Assembly: GCF_000226115.1 (NCBI RefSeq)
Contig: NC_016460.1
Location: 4,402,001-4,466,000, forward strand
Origin: Thermothielavioides terrestris NRRL 8126
Taxonomy: Eukaryota > Ascomycota > Sordariomycetes > Sordariales > Chaetomiaceae
Reading direction: 5' to 3'
Length of the DNA stretch: 64,000 nt
Shown in pieces: positions 45,196-56,999 of this stretch. Made by a program: the position numbers and the translations under genes. The first letter of the stretch is position 1; each line of letters starts with the position of its first letter. The notes below the pieces were generated by a model. The model ran no database searches. It worked only from the letters and a program-made list of their open reading frames with translations, and was not told where the DNA came from.

Positions 45196-46056
45196 CTACA
45201 CCTTGACCGTGATGGCAAACACGCCCTGCGACCCGCCGACGTACACGACGTCGGCATCTTTCTCCGTCCTGCCGAACGCGCACGAGGTCGACCCAGTCAC
45301 GGTTCCTACGCTGCTCGGCTTGCCGACGGCTGGGTCGACCTCGACGAGCGAGTTCCTGCTGTTGGTGGCGACGTAGATCTTGCCGCTGGGGCCGAAGCAC
45401 AGGTCGTCGCCCATCAGGTTCGTCCACAGCGCCGTGGGCGGCGACCCGGTCGGCTTCGCCGTGGCCGGGTCGACGGCGACCTTGTAGAAGCTGTTCTTGA
45501 AGATGTTGGTGTACCACAGCGTGCCGGCGCGGTACTTGATCCCGTCGATGCCGAAGGGGATGCCGCCCGACGGCGCCATGGTCGGGTCCTGCAGCGCGAC
45601 CGCGTACGCCCCCGTCGTCACGTCCAGCTTGTACACGACGCCCTTGCCCGCGTCGGCGACCAGCACGGACGAGTTGTCGAACACGGCCAGCCCGTTGAGG
45701 TTGCTGGCCTCGGCGATGGTCTTGATGAGCGACGACCTGGGCGGCGTCGTCGTGAAGTCGACCTTGTAGACGGCCTTGCCGCCGCCGATGACGGCGAACA
45801 CGTCCGGCGCGTACTCGCCGATGCCCGAGAGGCCGGACGCGCCCGTCACCGTGAGCGCGGTGGTCGACGTCTTGGCGACCGGGTCGATGGCGTAGAGCGT
45901 CGCCGCGTTCATGTTGGTGGCCAGGATCTGTCCGTTCGAGCGCACGGCCAGGTTCTCGACCGAGCTGAGGCGCACGACCTGCGTGGCCGCGCCCTGTCGG
46001 GGCGTGAGAGCCGCGCCGTGGGCAAGGCCGGCCAGCAGGAAGACGAGGAGAACCAT
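45196..46056 (-). CDS. Secreted six-bladed beta-propeller protein (SMP-30/gluconolactonase-like)
   Basis: A 286-aa protein starting at 46056 with a clear signal peptide (MVLLVFLLAGLAHGAALTPRQ, likely cut after HGA). The frame is open further upstream, but the extension is not leader-like, so the start before the signal peptide is chosen. The body shows repeated blade-like segments: SVENLAVRSNGQILATNMNA, NLNGLAVFDNSSVLVADAG, YKLDVTTGAY, GIDGIKYRAGTLWYTN, DDLCFGPSGKIYVATNS and DADVVYVGGSQGVFAI. Such proteins are calcium-dependent lactonase-like or NHL/SMP-30-like; fungal secreted members are poorly characterised and some sit in secondary-metabolite clusters, which is not the case here. The tRNA gene lies 145 bp beyond its 3' end on the other strand. 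Confidence 0.85.
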   Translation of the reverse strand: MVLLVFLLAGLAHGAALTPRQGAATQVVRLSSVENLAVRSNGQILATNMNAATLYAIDPVAKTSTTALTVTGASGLSGIGEYAPDVFAVIGGGKAVYKVDFTTTPPRSSLIKTIAEASNLNGLAVFDNSSVLVADAGKGVVYKLDVTTGAYAVALQDPTMAPSGGIPFGIDGIKYRAGTLWYTNIFKNSFYKVAVDPATAKPTGSPPTALWTNLMGDDLCFGPSGKIYVATNSRNSLVEVDPAVGKPSSVGTVTGSTSCAFGRTEKDADVVYVGGSQGVFAITVKV

Positions 46057-47036
46057 GGTGAAGATGATGTTCTTCAAATTTGAGACAGCGTGGACGGAAA
46101 TGAAAACCACAAGATTGTCAGTAATGCATCTACCCTCTGGACTGCGCGGCGGGGGTGGCATATACCAGGTTGATATCCAAAACTGCGCTGCATTCCGAGG
46201 GGCCCTTTTCTCCTTTCCCGGCCGATGGCACCTTGCAGGGTGGTTGTTCACTGCGCCTTGACTTCATTGTGAGAGATTGGGCCAAGACGCGCCTAAATAT
46301 TGTCGCTCTAAGGGGAAACTGCTTGTTTGGATCTGGGCCCGGCACTGCAATATGGCTATTAACATTACAGACCACGGCTGACCGGCTCCATCCGAACACT
46401 TTAAATATTGTGTCATTCAGAGAAAGCTGTTGCTCCCCCTCACTGCATCGCAACAGCAAGCGGGGCCGAGGCAACGGAAGCTACATGTAGAAATGCCGGT
46501 CAATGCTGCAGCATCCACTGGCGACGCCTCTAAAATTGACTCCCGGGTGTATCCTATTCCTAACCCCTGAGGGTTCTACTCTGAAGCCGTTTCAATTTTC
46601 GCAACAGCAGGCTTACTCGCAATCCGCCGAGGTGAACCAGTGCCTAAGGAGGCAACATCATAGCGAAGAGGCATCCACGTGTCGCCGACAGGAGTTCGCG
46701 AATTCGACACCGCTTGTTCCAGCGCCGGCAATGAGACAAGACAGAGGACAGTGGGGCTCTGCATCTCTCGAAGACTTCGTTTCCCCATCTGCTGCAACCC
46801 CGGTTTGTCAGCCGGGCAAATTGGTCCGCCGGTCATTAGTCAGTCGACTCGAGTGTAAACAAAGGTTTCTGTGGGAATCGAGACAACAAGAGCAAAGAAT
46901 TCCGGTGTATCTTTTGCATACAAATATGGGTTTCCGGACACCATGGCTGGATCTAGGGGCATATCGTTGAGCCGCAGCCTTCTGTTTGGATACGCGAACT
47001 CGGATTCCGCTGCTTGAGTAAGCTCTGTTGAATACG
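46057..47036. other. Divergent promoter region between the propeller and GST genes
   Basis: The two genes point away from each other, so this 980-bp interval carries both promoters. Frames of 80-155 codons on both strands lack recognisable content. No TATA consensus stands out. Confidence 0.5.
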
Positions 47037-48100
47037 ATGGCCCAACCGACCGGCGTCGCCTCTAAATCCGGCATCCAACTCTTCACTACTGGTTGGTCCG
47101 TCATAGATATACCTCGCTGGCTTTTTTCTAATGTTCGACGCCACAGGAACCCCCAATGGCTTCAAAGTCTCCATCTTGCTCGAGGAGCTCAAAGAGGCCT
47201 ACGGCAAAGATTACAGTGTCAAGTCCATCGATATCTTCGACAACGACAACAAGCCGCAGAAACAGCCCTGGTATACGGCGCTCAACCCGAACGGCCGCAT
47301 CCCCACCATCGTAGACCACGACCGCGGTGGCTTCGCCGTCTTCGAAACCACGGCCATTCTGGCCTACCTCACGCGGCACTACGACCCCGACCACAAGTTC
47401 AGCTTCCCCGTTGACTCAGACGATTACTCGGTCTGCGAGCAATGGCTTGCCTGGAACCACGGCGGCTTGACCCCCATGTAATTCCTCCTCCTCGCTTTTC
47501 CTCCCCTTACCAACCCCGGTCCCCTTTTTTCTTCCCCGCGTTATCTTCAGCGCCCGGAGAAACCCCATCCAGACACTCTGATCACCCAAGACGAGATAAC
47601 CCACACACTCACCATGTCATGCGCAAAATACAACCAGGCAAGGCCAAGCCAACTTCTTCCTCCGCTTCACCCCGTCCCCGAGTGACCACCAGTACGCCAT
47701 CCAGCGCTACGTAGGCGAGACGGAGCGCCTCTACGGAGTCCTCAACGCGCGCCTCGCCAACCGCGACTACATCGCCGGCCCCGGCCGCGGCCGGTACAGC
47801 ATTGCCGACATGAGCATGGCCGGCCTGGCCGATGCGGCGCGGTTCAGCGCCATCGACCTCCGGCGGCAGTTCCCGCACGTGCAGGCCTGGCTTGACAGGC
47901 TGCTTGCGCGGCCGGCTCTGAGGAGGGGGTTGGCTGTGCCGGACGGCCCGTTGAAGTTTAGGAATGAGGTGTTGGAGCGGGCTTTGAATGCGGAGGATGG
48001 GGATGGAGAGGAGGAGGGCGTGAGGAGGATGGTCGAGGAGGGGGATTGCGTGGTGAGGGATGCGAAGGAGAGGTTCGGGTACGTGTATTCTTCGCCTTGA
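47037..48100 (+). CDS. Glutathione S-transferase, Ure2-like
   Basis: A cytosolic transferase that conjugates glutathione to electrophiles or reduces peroxides/disulfides. The model is join(47037..47091,47147..47477,47638..48100), 282 aa, with introns of 55 nt (GTTGGT...CACAG, phase 1) and 160 nt (GTAATT...ACCAG, phase 2). The thioredoxin-fold half (residues 13-100) includes TPNGFKVSILLEEL, ALNPNGRIPTIVDHD and the FETTAILAYLTRHYDP helix. The second intron splits the MQGQ-type segment, and splicing restores GGLTPMQGQANFFLRF. The all-helical half has YAIQRYVGETERLYGVLNARL, the DYIAGPGRGRYSIADM motif and WLDRLLARPALRRGL. It ends with an acidic C-terminal tail (EDGDGEEEG). The first-exon start fits because only 18 codons precede the fold. 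The family includes the yeast nitrogen regulator Ure2, but a regulatory role here is not implied. Confidence 0.93.
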
Positions 48101-51100
48101 GGGACCCTGTCGTCGGGTGGCGTTAGGACGCGCGACAGCAGATATGCCCAATGCGAAACTTCAGGTAGAAACACAATTCGATAGATAGAGCGGTACACAG
48201 CAGTTCTTCGCTCTTGGGATGGCCAGTGTTGGGCTCGTCCCCCGTTATCCTCTTCTTCCCAACCGTGCCAGAATATATACTGCCACGACAGCTCCAGGAA
48301 GACCACAGGTTCCCTATTTCCCAACATATATTCTAACATTGGAAAGCTACCACCACACTAGTAGTACTCCAGTCTCATCATCATCAGTCATGACGATCTT
48401 TATATTCCCGCCTCGGGCGGACTCGGAACCAGCACGTTCACGCGCCTCCTGAAGCCCGTGCTGGCCAAGTTTGGGTCCGCGACGCCGGCGCGAACGTGGA
48501 CGACGGCGTGAGGAGCGATCCGCGGCAACGAGATGGTCCTCGTGACGGCGGAGCTGGAGGGGATCTCGGGGAAGGCGTCCGAGCGGTTGGACGTGGTCGA
48601 GAAGCACTTTGCTTAGAGGGGCCTTGTCAATGAAACTGTCACATATTTGGCGATCCCGAATTACGTGGTACTTCCCCGACTGGTTTTTTCTGGTTAGATG
48701 CTGCTTCCCTCCCAGTCACTGCAACAATGTTGACGTGTGCATCTGCAAACTTGAAAGCTCCTGGATAACGGCAGTTCTAGCCAGTCGCACGGCAGTCACC
48801 CTCGTTACACGCTCGCAGATGCGTGATCCTGAGCATACTGCGTTGACGAACCAAACGTCGCCCGCCTCACGTTGAAGAGGCCGCCGGACGCTCCGAGCTG
48901 GCGAGCACGGCCCCCATGGTCGCGCAATCCGATTCCCACGGCCGCATATATCTCCATCATCCATGTCTGATCTTCACCCGGGAAGTGATTATCGCGACGA
49001 GTCCGAGTAAGCCGGTGGCCTCAATCCTTTCAAAAGCCGCGGCGCATTGGGGGCCGAAATGCCACGGTTAGCTGACGCAGCTAGCTGGGAATTCCGTGGT
49101 GTGGTGGTCAGCAATCATCGCTGAGTGGAACGGTGGAAACGGATTGACGGTTTCTATTTTATCCTCAAACCCCCACCTAATCTCAATGTCGCACTTTGCT
49201 TCGCCGCGCAAGATTCATTCATCCCTTGTGCTGACGCCGCTGCGTTCCGATCCCCAACGCTTGGCGCTCCTTCCCTCATGTTTCCGTGTCAACGCCAAAA
49301 TCGAGATGAGCTGATTGCAACGTAGCCTCAAGCGACCTCGGAACTGACGGGATGAACACGACATTCGTCGATGGTGCCCCCCTGACTAACGGCAATTACA
49401 TAGTTAAGGGAGGGCTCCCAGGTGATCAGCCGCCTTGGCCTACTCCGGCGTATCCATGCGATTTGAGGCCGAGCTCTGGTGGTGTTGACAAGTACAATGT
49501 CACGTATCCATTCATTCTCAACCGGAGGCATTGCCGCTTACCAGCTTCAGCAGCGCGTCTCGGCTCTCATAATCGTTGCAACCCCTTCCCCAAATCCCTA
49601 ATCACATCACTGTAGCATCAACCACGGGATATGGCAGGCCGCCGCTGAGGCCTTCGGACCAGCGCAACTGCAGGGTCGGGAATCGGGATGTGAAATGAAA
49701 TCCTTCCCGTTATCCCAGGCCTCGGCATGCTCTCTTGGTGATCACTACCTACACCGTCCGCGGCCTGTCTTCTCGACCTCGGTACTCCCGATAAGAGCAG
49801 CATCTCACCGCGATGTGGCACAGATCACAACTGTAAGCGCGGAGACGCGGGCCGCAGCTCACGGAGCGGGAGAGTCTGGTGGTGAGGAGGCCTCATCTCA
49901 TCTCGTTAACCACTGCGCCTCGTGACTGATATCATGGTGTCGAGTTGAAGACGAGGCCAGCTGACCCGCGGCCGGGCCGAGCGTAGCGGCGGTTGTGCTG
50001 GGGGAAGGGCAAGGGGGAGAGAGGGAGGGTCGGTCTCCGTGTAAGAGTTGGTGGTGTCCAGATCGGGGAAATGTCCGGCGGCGGCCGCTTCCAACGGCCG
50101 GGGGTGTGCGGAATGCTGGATTGGTAAATGATTTGAACGTGATGTTCATGGCATGCATGGCATGTACGGCACCTCAGCGCGACGTGTTGGTGAAAGGAAG
50201 AGAGCGCGGCACATGATGCACAAGGGCCCTGCTTTAGCGTGCCAGCGTAAACCCTTGACCTTGTTCTGTTCCTGCCCTTTCTTGGGGTCCTCTCAGATCC
50301 CGTTCTCTCAGTCGTTCGGCCGTTCGGCTCCTTGTTGACACCCCCCGTGCAACTTGTGTCCCTCCTGGCCCAGCTGCTCAGCCAGCCCTGGCCCGGCCCC
50401 TAGTCCCGGTGGGGTCGCCGAGGGACTGGCGCCGCATGCGGCAGATTCTCTGGAATGCTCTTTTGTTGTTCCTTGGCCTGGTTCTGCACTACGCGTCTCA
50501 GAACCCAGGACGAGTCCGTTGTTTGCTAGCATCACTCGTTCCTGTCCAAGGTTGCTCGAGGTTGAACTCCGTCAAACTTCGCCGCGAATTTCCCTCGCAC
50601 CGGGCCAGCGATGTCTCGGTGTCTCCGGCGAGTTCGGACATCAGACAGTTGTCGCTTCTCGCGTGCAGCAGCTGGCGCTTAACGGCGAGCGCGCTTCCAT
50701 CCCCAATTGGAAGAAGCAAGGCAAACCTGCGCGCCGAGTCTGCAGACGGCACAGTGCCGATTTCATGATTCTTGCAGCGGGGGCTGGCGAGCTGGCCGCC
50801 CTGCCGGGCTGACGCGTGGACGCTGGAACTTAACTACATACATAGTAGCGGTGAAGACACTGAAGTGCGTGAGACAAGTGGTCGATGTACCGTACAGCTA
50901 ACTTATCCGTGTCCCACAATCCGAGACATTGGTCCCCGGACTGGGAGGGGCCTCTACTGTGTAGCTCCCCGCGGCATTCCTCTTGTATCTTTGATCCAGC
51001 CTTGTTCGTTCGCGTTAGCGTGGTGTAACTCGAGCTCGATGCGGGGGCGCGGCACGGCCGGGAGAAAGGGGTCGGAGCCCGGGTCAGGCCCGGGGTAGGG

Positions 51101-52247
51101 GGGTAAGGGGCTTGCAGCTGTTCGGCCTTACACAACGTAGCCTTACCGGATTCGACCCAGTGCGCAATCGAGATTCGGTTCCCCAGACCGGGCTGGCCTA
51201 TCAGGGTTCTCATTTGCTCGTGGCCTATCAGGGTTCTCATTTGCACGAGATGCCAAGTGCTCTTTGTTCATGAACATTGGCGAGGTTCCGAGTGTTGTCA
51301 ACTGCGTCCGGCCGCGCGGACCCGAGGGGTCCATGCATCGCCGACACGTTTGGCTGATAAGGAGAACCGTTATTTCCGGGCGGCGCGGCCGCAAAACTTT
51401 GTTGGCCGCAGCTGAGATGCAAACATGCAGCCTGAGAGGGCGAAGGGCTGCGGGCGGAGCGACTTCATAGGGCGGCAGGATCAGATGCCAGGCGGGAAGG
51501 ATCCGCTCGGCATTGGCGGACAACGGCGATCGATCACGCAAAGCAAGGAGTGAGATTGGAGCTGATTGTTGGCTGATTACTGTGCAGCAACACGGATGGA
51601 GATGCGTGGCGCGACTCGTGAGATCAAGAGGTCGATTGAAAGCTAACTCACTTTCTAGCAAAACAGCATCAAAAAGGAGCGGAGGAGGTAGAAAACAGAA
51701 AGGAAAAAATTGAAAAAAAGGAAGAAAAAAGAAATGAAATGAAATGAAAAAAAAAAAGGCAACACGAAGAAAAAAAACATCGAAGCTAAGGAGGGGAAGC
51801 AGAAAAAAGGAGAATAACAGACAAGTCGTCTCTCATCCCAAACCCTTCCCAGCGTGCAGTGATGCAGACTTCCGAATCTATTCCCACATTCCATTTCGTT
51901 CCCTCGTGGTGACTCGTGTTCGTCTAAAGGAGTGTGCGCCCTCCGATGGGCCATCCAAGGTTCAGCAACGCACCGCGCCCCCTCTCATTGCGCCGTCTCG
52001 AAGAAATGAGAGGTCGAAGTGGCGGCGATACATTGATTGCAGCCATGTCCAAAGAAAAAAGAGAAAAAAAAAAGAAGAAGAAGAAGAAGGCTCTATTTTC
52101 GAGACGGTCAGCCAGCTGACGATGGGGATGATGATGAGGGAGGAGCAGAAAGGGAACCAGCAGCTTTGGCGGGCACGTACCGTCAAGGAGTGCAATCCAG
52201 GCGCGTCGTCCAGGTCCAAGTCAGAGTTCTCCGGATGGCCGCCCGCT
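48101..52247. other. Long intergenic stretch, no convincing gene
   Basis: About 4.1 kb with only short overlapping frames. A segment at 48410-48616 has a protein-like reading (TFTRLLKPVLAKFG, then after a stop GNEMVLVTAELEGISGKAS to a TAG) and may be a gene scrap that I cannot identify. AAAAG/GAAAT-rich simple sequence lies at 51700-51790 and GAA/AAG-rich sequence at 52045-52095. The interval just before 52248 is the 3' flank of the minus-strand Cys-rich gene. Confidence 0.5.
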
Positions 52248-52457
52248 CTACTGGTAGTTGATGTAGTTGAGCATCTCGCACTCCGGGCGGCGGCAGTAGC
52301 CAGGGGCGTAGGTGAACTCGGCGCGCGGGCGGTGGATGCGGTCGTTGTACTTGCAGGAGCCGTACTTGTGGCGGGTGTAGATCTCGCACGAGTAGGGCAC
52401 CCTCTCGATGTCCTCGTGGCCGCACTCGTCGTAGCGGGTGATGTGCCAGTTGCACAT
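52248..52457 (-). CDS. Small conserved-type cysteine/histidine-rich protein
   Basis: A 69-aa protein beginning MCNWHITRYDECGHE, with Cys/His spacing (CNWH, ECGHE, YSCEIYTRHKYGSC, YCRRPECE) that looks able to bind one or two zinc ions. I believe proteins with this opening occur widely as short hypothetical proteins in filamentous fungi; the function is unknown. The frame is open upstream to an ATG at 52562, which would add 35 residues of low-complexity sequence (SVIVPQPSHPVPETRSPQQ). I prefer the inner start because the extension is unlike the compact Cys-rich part. A spliced 5' exon is also possible. No signal peptide is seen. Confidence 0.65.
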   Translation of the reverse strand: MCNWHITRYDECGHEDIERVPYSCEIYTRHKYGSCKYNDRIHRPRAEFTYAPGYCRRPECEMLNYINYQ

Positions 52458-53403
52458 GTTGGATGGCGACGACCGAAGGATGATGGTTTCGTGGTTGGCT
52501 GCTTGCTGAGGGCTTCTGGTCTCGGGGACCGGATGGGATGGCTGGGGGACGATGACGGACAAGATATATGTGTCCGGTTGTCGTTGACGCTGATGAATTG
52601 GTTCTCTGTTTTCACGGCGATGGGTACAGGAGCGCGGTGAGCACCGATGAGGTGAGAAGGTTGGAAAGGGTCAGCGAAGGGCTGTGATGATGTTGATATC
52701 TCAAGTTGATGTGTTGTCGAGGCCGTCTTCCTTCGGCGTCCGTCGAGCCTCTTTTATACACGACGGCGACAAGGAGGGAGCAAAGGAAACCGGCGCTCTG
52801 ACTCAACCTAGGGCTGGAGAGCCCAACACCGGACGGGGATGGAGGCAACTGACCAACAAGCCATGACGGGCAGAGGGTGCAGGCAGAGGCCGATGTTGAG
52901 TGCTACAGTTCTACAACAGGAACTGCGCGTAGGTGGCCGCTGCTGTGGGGACCTGCATGCAGCAGCGCCTCTGACCGATGATGAACCAGCGTGCTGGGAT
53001 CCAGGCAGAGAGTTATGTTGTAGCTACGTACATGCAGAAGTTGGGTACCTGGTGTCATGCGGTTCGCTAATGCGTACTTGTATACGTACATTACAACAAC
53101 CGCCTGGCAATGCGCCGTTGGACTAACTTTTGTCAGTTGGACGCTAGCGTGCGGCAAGCGCAGATCGGCTGCAGCCGCAGGTCCCCTTTCTGTCCTCGGC
53201 CCCCCTCCCCCCCACAACACGGAAGGCCTGGGATCTGTTCCGTGGGCGTTGGTCGGCCGCGAGGTGTCCTCACTATCACCGGAGATGGATAGTCGCGCGT
53301 ATTTAAGCGCCGGCCCGCACCTTCGGCTCCGGGTTGGCGCCCCCTGATTGGCACGCTCCCGAACCCCCCGGGCCGGCCCCGCCGGTCTCTAGGAGGACTG
53401 GCA

Positions 53404-53425
53404 CCCCCCCCCCCCCCCCCCCCCC
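53404..53425. repeat. poly-C homopolymer (22 nt)
   Basis: An uninterrupted run of 22 C following GGCA. Runs of this length are rare in coding-rich fungal DNA and are prone to length error in sequencing. Confidence 0.85.
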
Positions 53426-54744
53426 TATTTCTCAATTCCGCAAGAGAGGGCGAGCGGTGACACAAAGCAAACAAGCGAGCCGACGAACGTTGCCTGAGGA
53501 GGGAGGTGCCGATAGGGGCATCTTTCGGACAACCCCTGATCGCAGAGCCCATAGGCCCGTCATCGAGCAGCAGCCCGCCTAGGTACTGGCGTCATCGGCA
53601 TGGCGTGCATACATTCGTGACTCTGTCGGCCGCTGCTATCGCGGCCTAGCCCGTCCAGAGCCTGGCCAAGGGTCTCCGCCGCCCGAACACCCCGGAACTA
53701 CCTAACCGGCCAATCCACCGGCCACCCCTGGCTAGTCGCTCTGCTGTGTCACACTAACAAGCGCGCATAGGCGCGCTGCGCTGATTCTCAGCCTTAGCAA
53801 CCGATTAATTACTGACTCTAACGGTAAGAGACGTTAGGGACCGAGCAGGAAAAGGGGGCGCCGTGCACGGGATGGGTAGATTGCTCGTCGTCTCCGTCCT
53901 CGGCTCCCGGGCTCCTGCCACGGACGAAGCAGTGACCCTGCTGCGTCACGCCTTGTTGAACTTGGTAGAAGGTACTCTTGCCGGGTCCAGTACATGTTCA
54001 ATGATTGAACACCATCATGCAAGGCCGCTGCATACGGGGACCTGGCAGCTACGATACCCGGGGCACGCAGAGCAAGGCTCAGCCGGTGATTCGTTCGATG
54101 GCCCGCAACACTCCCGGGCATGTGGATGCAGGAACCGGCAATCGTTACATCATCCGTAGGCTCACACCGGGGCCCATCAGCCTCTTTGATTCGGCCATCG
54201 ACCGCTGTTGTGCCCCGGGCGAGCCCGACGCATCTAACGACGTTAAGTCGCATGGACGTGGGACGGTAGGCCACGGGTACTAGTTGTTGCCTCCATTTCC
54301 TGCCTACCTGCACCGACTTGGGCGACGAGTCCCGCAACTCCTCAAGGCTAGAACCATATCACGGTGCATTAGGCCTACCATCACACCCACCATCGCTAGC
54401 AACACGAGGCATTGCCGTCGACTTCTCAAGGGGTGACTCTTCCCAGGCAGGGAGGCGGCTCGGTCAATATCAAGGCATCAATCATACGCCGTTGGTTCTA
54501 ACTTGCATCGACTAGAGTCGGGCTGTGTGCACTCGGCAGTCTGCCTGGGCGCCGACGCGGTCAACGGAGCATCTTGTTGCTGCTCCCGTGCTAGACTATG
54601 GGGTCATTCATCCCATCTAAGCCCGGGCCTCTGTTTTGGCCGCAGGACTCGCCCGACGATTTGGAGGCCAATCGATGCCGTGGCTGAGCACCTCACCTTC
54701 TGCAAGGCGGTCACTAACACGCGAAAGTCGGACTCCGGTGTTCA

Positions 54745-54765
54745 TTTTTTTTTTTTTTTTTTTTT
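54745..54765. repeat. poly-T homopolymer (21 nt)
   Basis: An uninterrupted run of 21 T between TTCA and CAAAA. There is no gene nearby to which it could belong as a terminator. Confidence 0.85.
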
Positions 54766-55689
54766 CAAAATTGGGCATCAACCCGGCCTTGCTAATGCGC
54801 CCAACCGGGACGCTCAATGACTCAAGAAAACGACGAGGCAGTCAACAATTGATTTTTGCCTGGCGATGGTTGTGCGATGGTGAACTGCTGGACAGACGAC
54901 GGGACAACATGCAGACAGGCTCCCCTCCGGGATTGGCCAATTAGCCGCCCACCGCCACCCCCGCCAACAGAGCAAAAAACTCGGAGCACGCCGGCGAGCT
55001 GCAAGCGTCGCTGGTTTGTGATCGGCTCTGCAAGCCGGTGCCCCCGCTCGAACTCGGAGAGGCCGCGCGCGGGTTCCAGTTGTTTGCGCTGCAAGCGGCG
55101 TCTGGCGCGCAAAGGCAGTCCTCTCACGGCCTCCCCGGCTGTCAGCGCGGCTGGGATTGACCTCGCGGCCGCAGCGGCGCGAACGTGTCGCCGATCGACT
55201 CGCGTTAGCCGCTTCCGGCAGTGTTCTAGAAGGGAGGGAACGCCCTCCCGACCGCTGCGACCGCTGTGGCGTCCACTATCGCGCCGATCACGGCATGTTT
55301 GACTCCCTGGCGCCCCGCATGCCGGCGAACTCGGGTGAGACACGGTGATGCAGAAGAGGCGGCAGCGACCAACCGGGAGACGGCGGAGTGAACTCCGGGC
55401 CCGGGACGTGGAATGCTTCTATGCTTCTAGAAGTGCACCACGGCGCCACCTGACTTGTTGCGCAGGGAAGCAACACAAACACCTCGGCGCTTGCCCCTGC
55501 CCGCCGCCCACCCCGACACCACCGCTCATTGTCCATTGTCCTGAAGAATCGCCGGCGCGATTCGGCACCGTGTGTGGCTTCTTTTGCCAATTGTTTGATT
55601 CTCCGTCTGACAGCACACTCGTCCTGAAACCGGCACGGGAGCGCGCCAGCGCCTCCCCGCGAGCCGCTTGCTCTCCTGCATCCCATCTC

Positions 55690-56154
55690 CACTCTGCTTT
55701 GCGCCTTGGGCGTCGTCTGTTTCTCCCTGGTCCTCATCAACCGGTCAGTTGCAGGTCCAATCCGCATGCTTCTCCTTCTTCAGCAGTGCCAAGCAGCCAG
55801 CCATTGACAACGAGCACTTCGTCGCCGAGAACCCGGAGCGCGCGCGCGACCGGGAGAAGCTGACCAAACACGGCAAGCGTATGGGCGTGCTGGACGATGC
55901 CTTTGAGCCCAAATACACCAACAAGTCTCCTTGAGCCGACCCTCGGGGCCACCTCGGCGCACCCGACGGGCGATCACAAGCGGATGACCGATTTGCAGAA
56001 GAAGGTCGCCCAGGTCGGCGGCTACCGGCAGCTCGAGGCTCAGCACGAGGCCAAGGTCGGCGCTTGGAATGGCCGTCATGAACTCCTGAAACATGGATCT
56101 ATGAAGGAAATGACCATCCTTCTGGCTATTGGGGATAATGTGCTGGCGATTTGA
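55690..56154 (+). pseudogene. Frameshifted small membrane-anchored protein gene (unidentified)
   Basis: Two protein-like segments follow each other in different frames. The first, about 55785-55934, reads from AKQPAIDNEHFVAENPERAR to GVLDDAFEPKYTNKSP and then TGA. The second, about 55929-56154, reads EPTLGATSAHPTGDHKRMTD and continues with VAQVGGYRQLEAQHEAKVGA to a stop. They read well as one protein if a single frame change lies near 55920-55935. Upstream, a 16-residue hydrophobic stretch (LLCALGVVCFSLVLIN) could be a membrane anchor joined by a 40-nt intron at 55744-55783 (GTCAGT...TTCAG), which is short for a fungus. I do not recognise the family. It is either a broken gene or a model with an unusual splice. 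Confidence 0.4.
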
Positions 56155-56999
56155 CTAGTCGCTCGCTTGCCGTTCACTAATGGGCACCCTGATATACAAA
56201 CCTGGGCACAACCAACCGTGTCACAAAATAAATGCCCAATTCAGGGACAGAAAGCTATATCATGACGCTCACGGTACGTTTAGGCCCAAAGTCGCCGCCG
56301 CCACCGTCGTCGGTGGCGCCGCTGGCCGGGGGAAGAGGGCGCGGGAAACGTCCGGGTGGCGGTGGGATATGCGGTCGACCTCGACCCTTATATGCCAGTA
56401 CAGAGGACTACCGGCCAGCACGGCGTCGTCGTCAGCGGGGCCAAAAGCCCCCAAAAACCTTGCTGCGTGTTGTTGCAGGTTGATACCGCGGACAGCGTCA
56501 TCACCTCGAAAATCCACTCGGTTACGGTGATGGGCAGCCTGCGGCTGGCGCTGTCCAGGTGCCGTCGCTGGAAGCCTGATTGACAGCAGCGGCCTTGGAG
56601 CGGCCCGGTTTGTCCTGCTTCCTGACGTAACTTGGGATTTGACTGTGTCGCAGCCTGCACCACCCACCATTGACTACCTATGCAGGCAGTCTCGGGCTTG
56701 CCTCGCGCAGGACGAGGCTCCCTATGACTATCTGCCTGAACGTTTGCTAAGATCCTAAGCCCCTCGCAGCGTGTGTGGCAGGAAAGAGGAACTCGGAAGA
56801 GCAACGCCAGTCCGAGACAGCTGGTTGTTTGATCCCCCAAAGAGTATCCCCTCCGGTGGAGAGTCGCGGTGGGTTATAAGACGCTGAAGTACGGGTTGTT
56901 GCCGTCGGAATGCGGTGCCGGCTGGTGAGCGCCGCCAGCGTTCTCTGTAATCCTCGCGGTGATCCCTGCCGGCCAGACACTGATTCTGGAAACCTTTAT

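Larger units (their letters stand above)
52563..55680. other. Intergenic stretch with homopolymers, no gene seen
   Basis: The 5' flank of the small Cys-rich gene, followed by about 2.5 kb without credible coding frames. It holds a 22-C run at 53404-53425 and a 21-T run at 54745-54765. Short repeats of G/C-rich type occur, with no transposon ends recognised. Confidence 0.45.

Noticed and set aside
44992..46083. 363-codon plus-strand frame over the propeller gene
   Set aside because: Antisense shadow; the minus strand has a signal peptide and repeated blade motifs.
48410..48616. Possible C-terminal piece of an oxidoreductase-like gene
   Set aside because: Protein-like reading is short, interrupted by a stop and matches no family I can name; kept only as a note.
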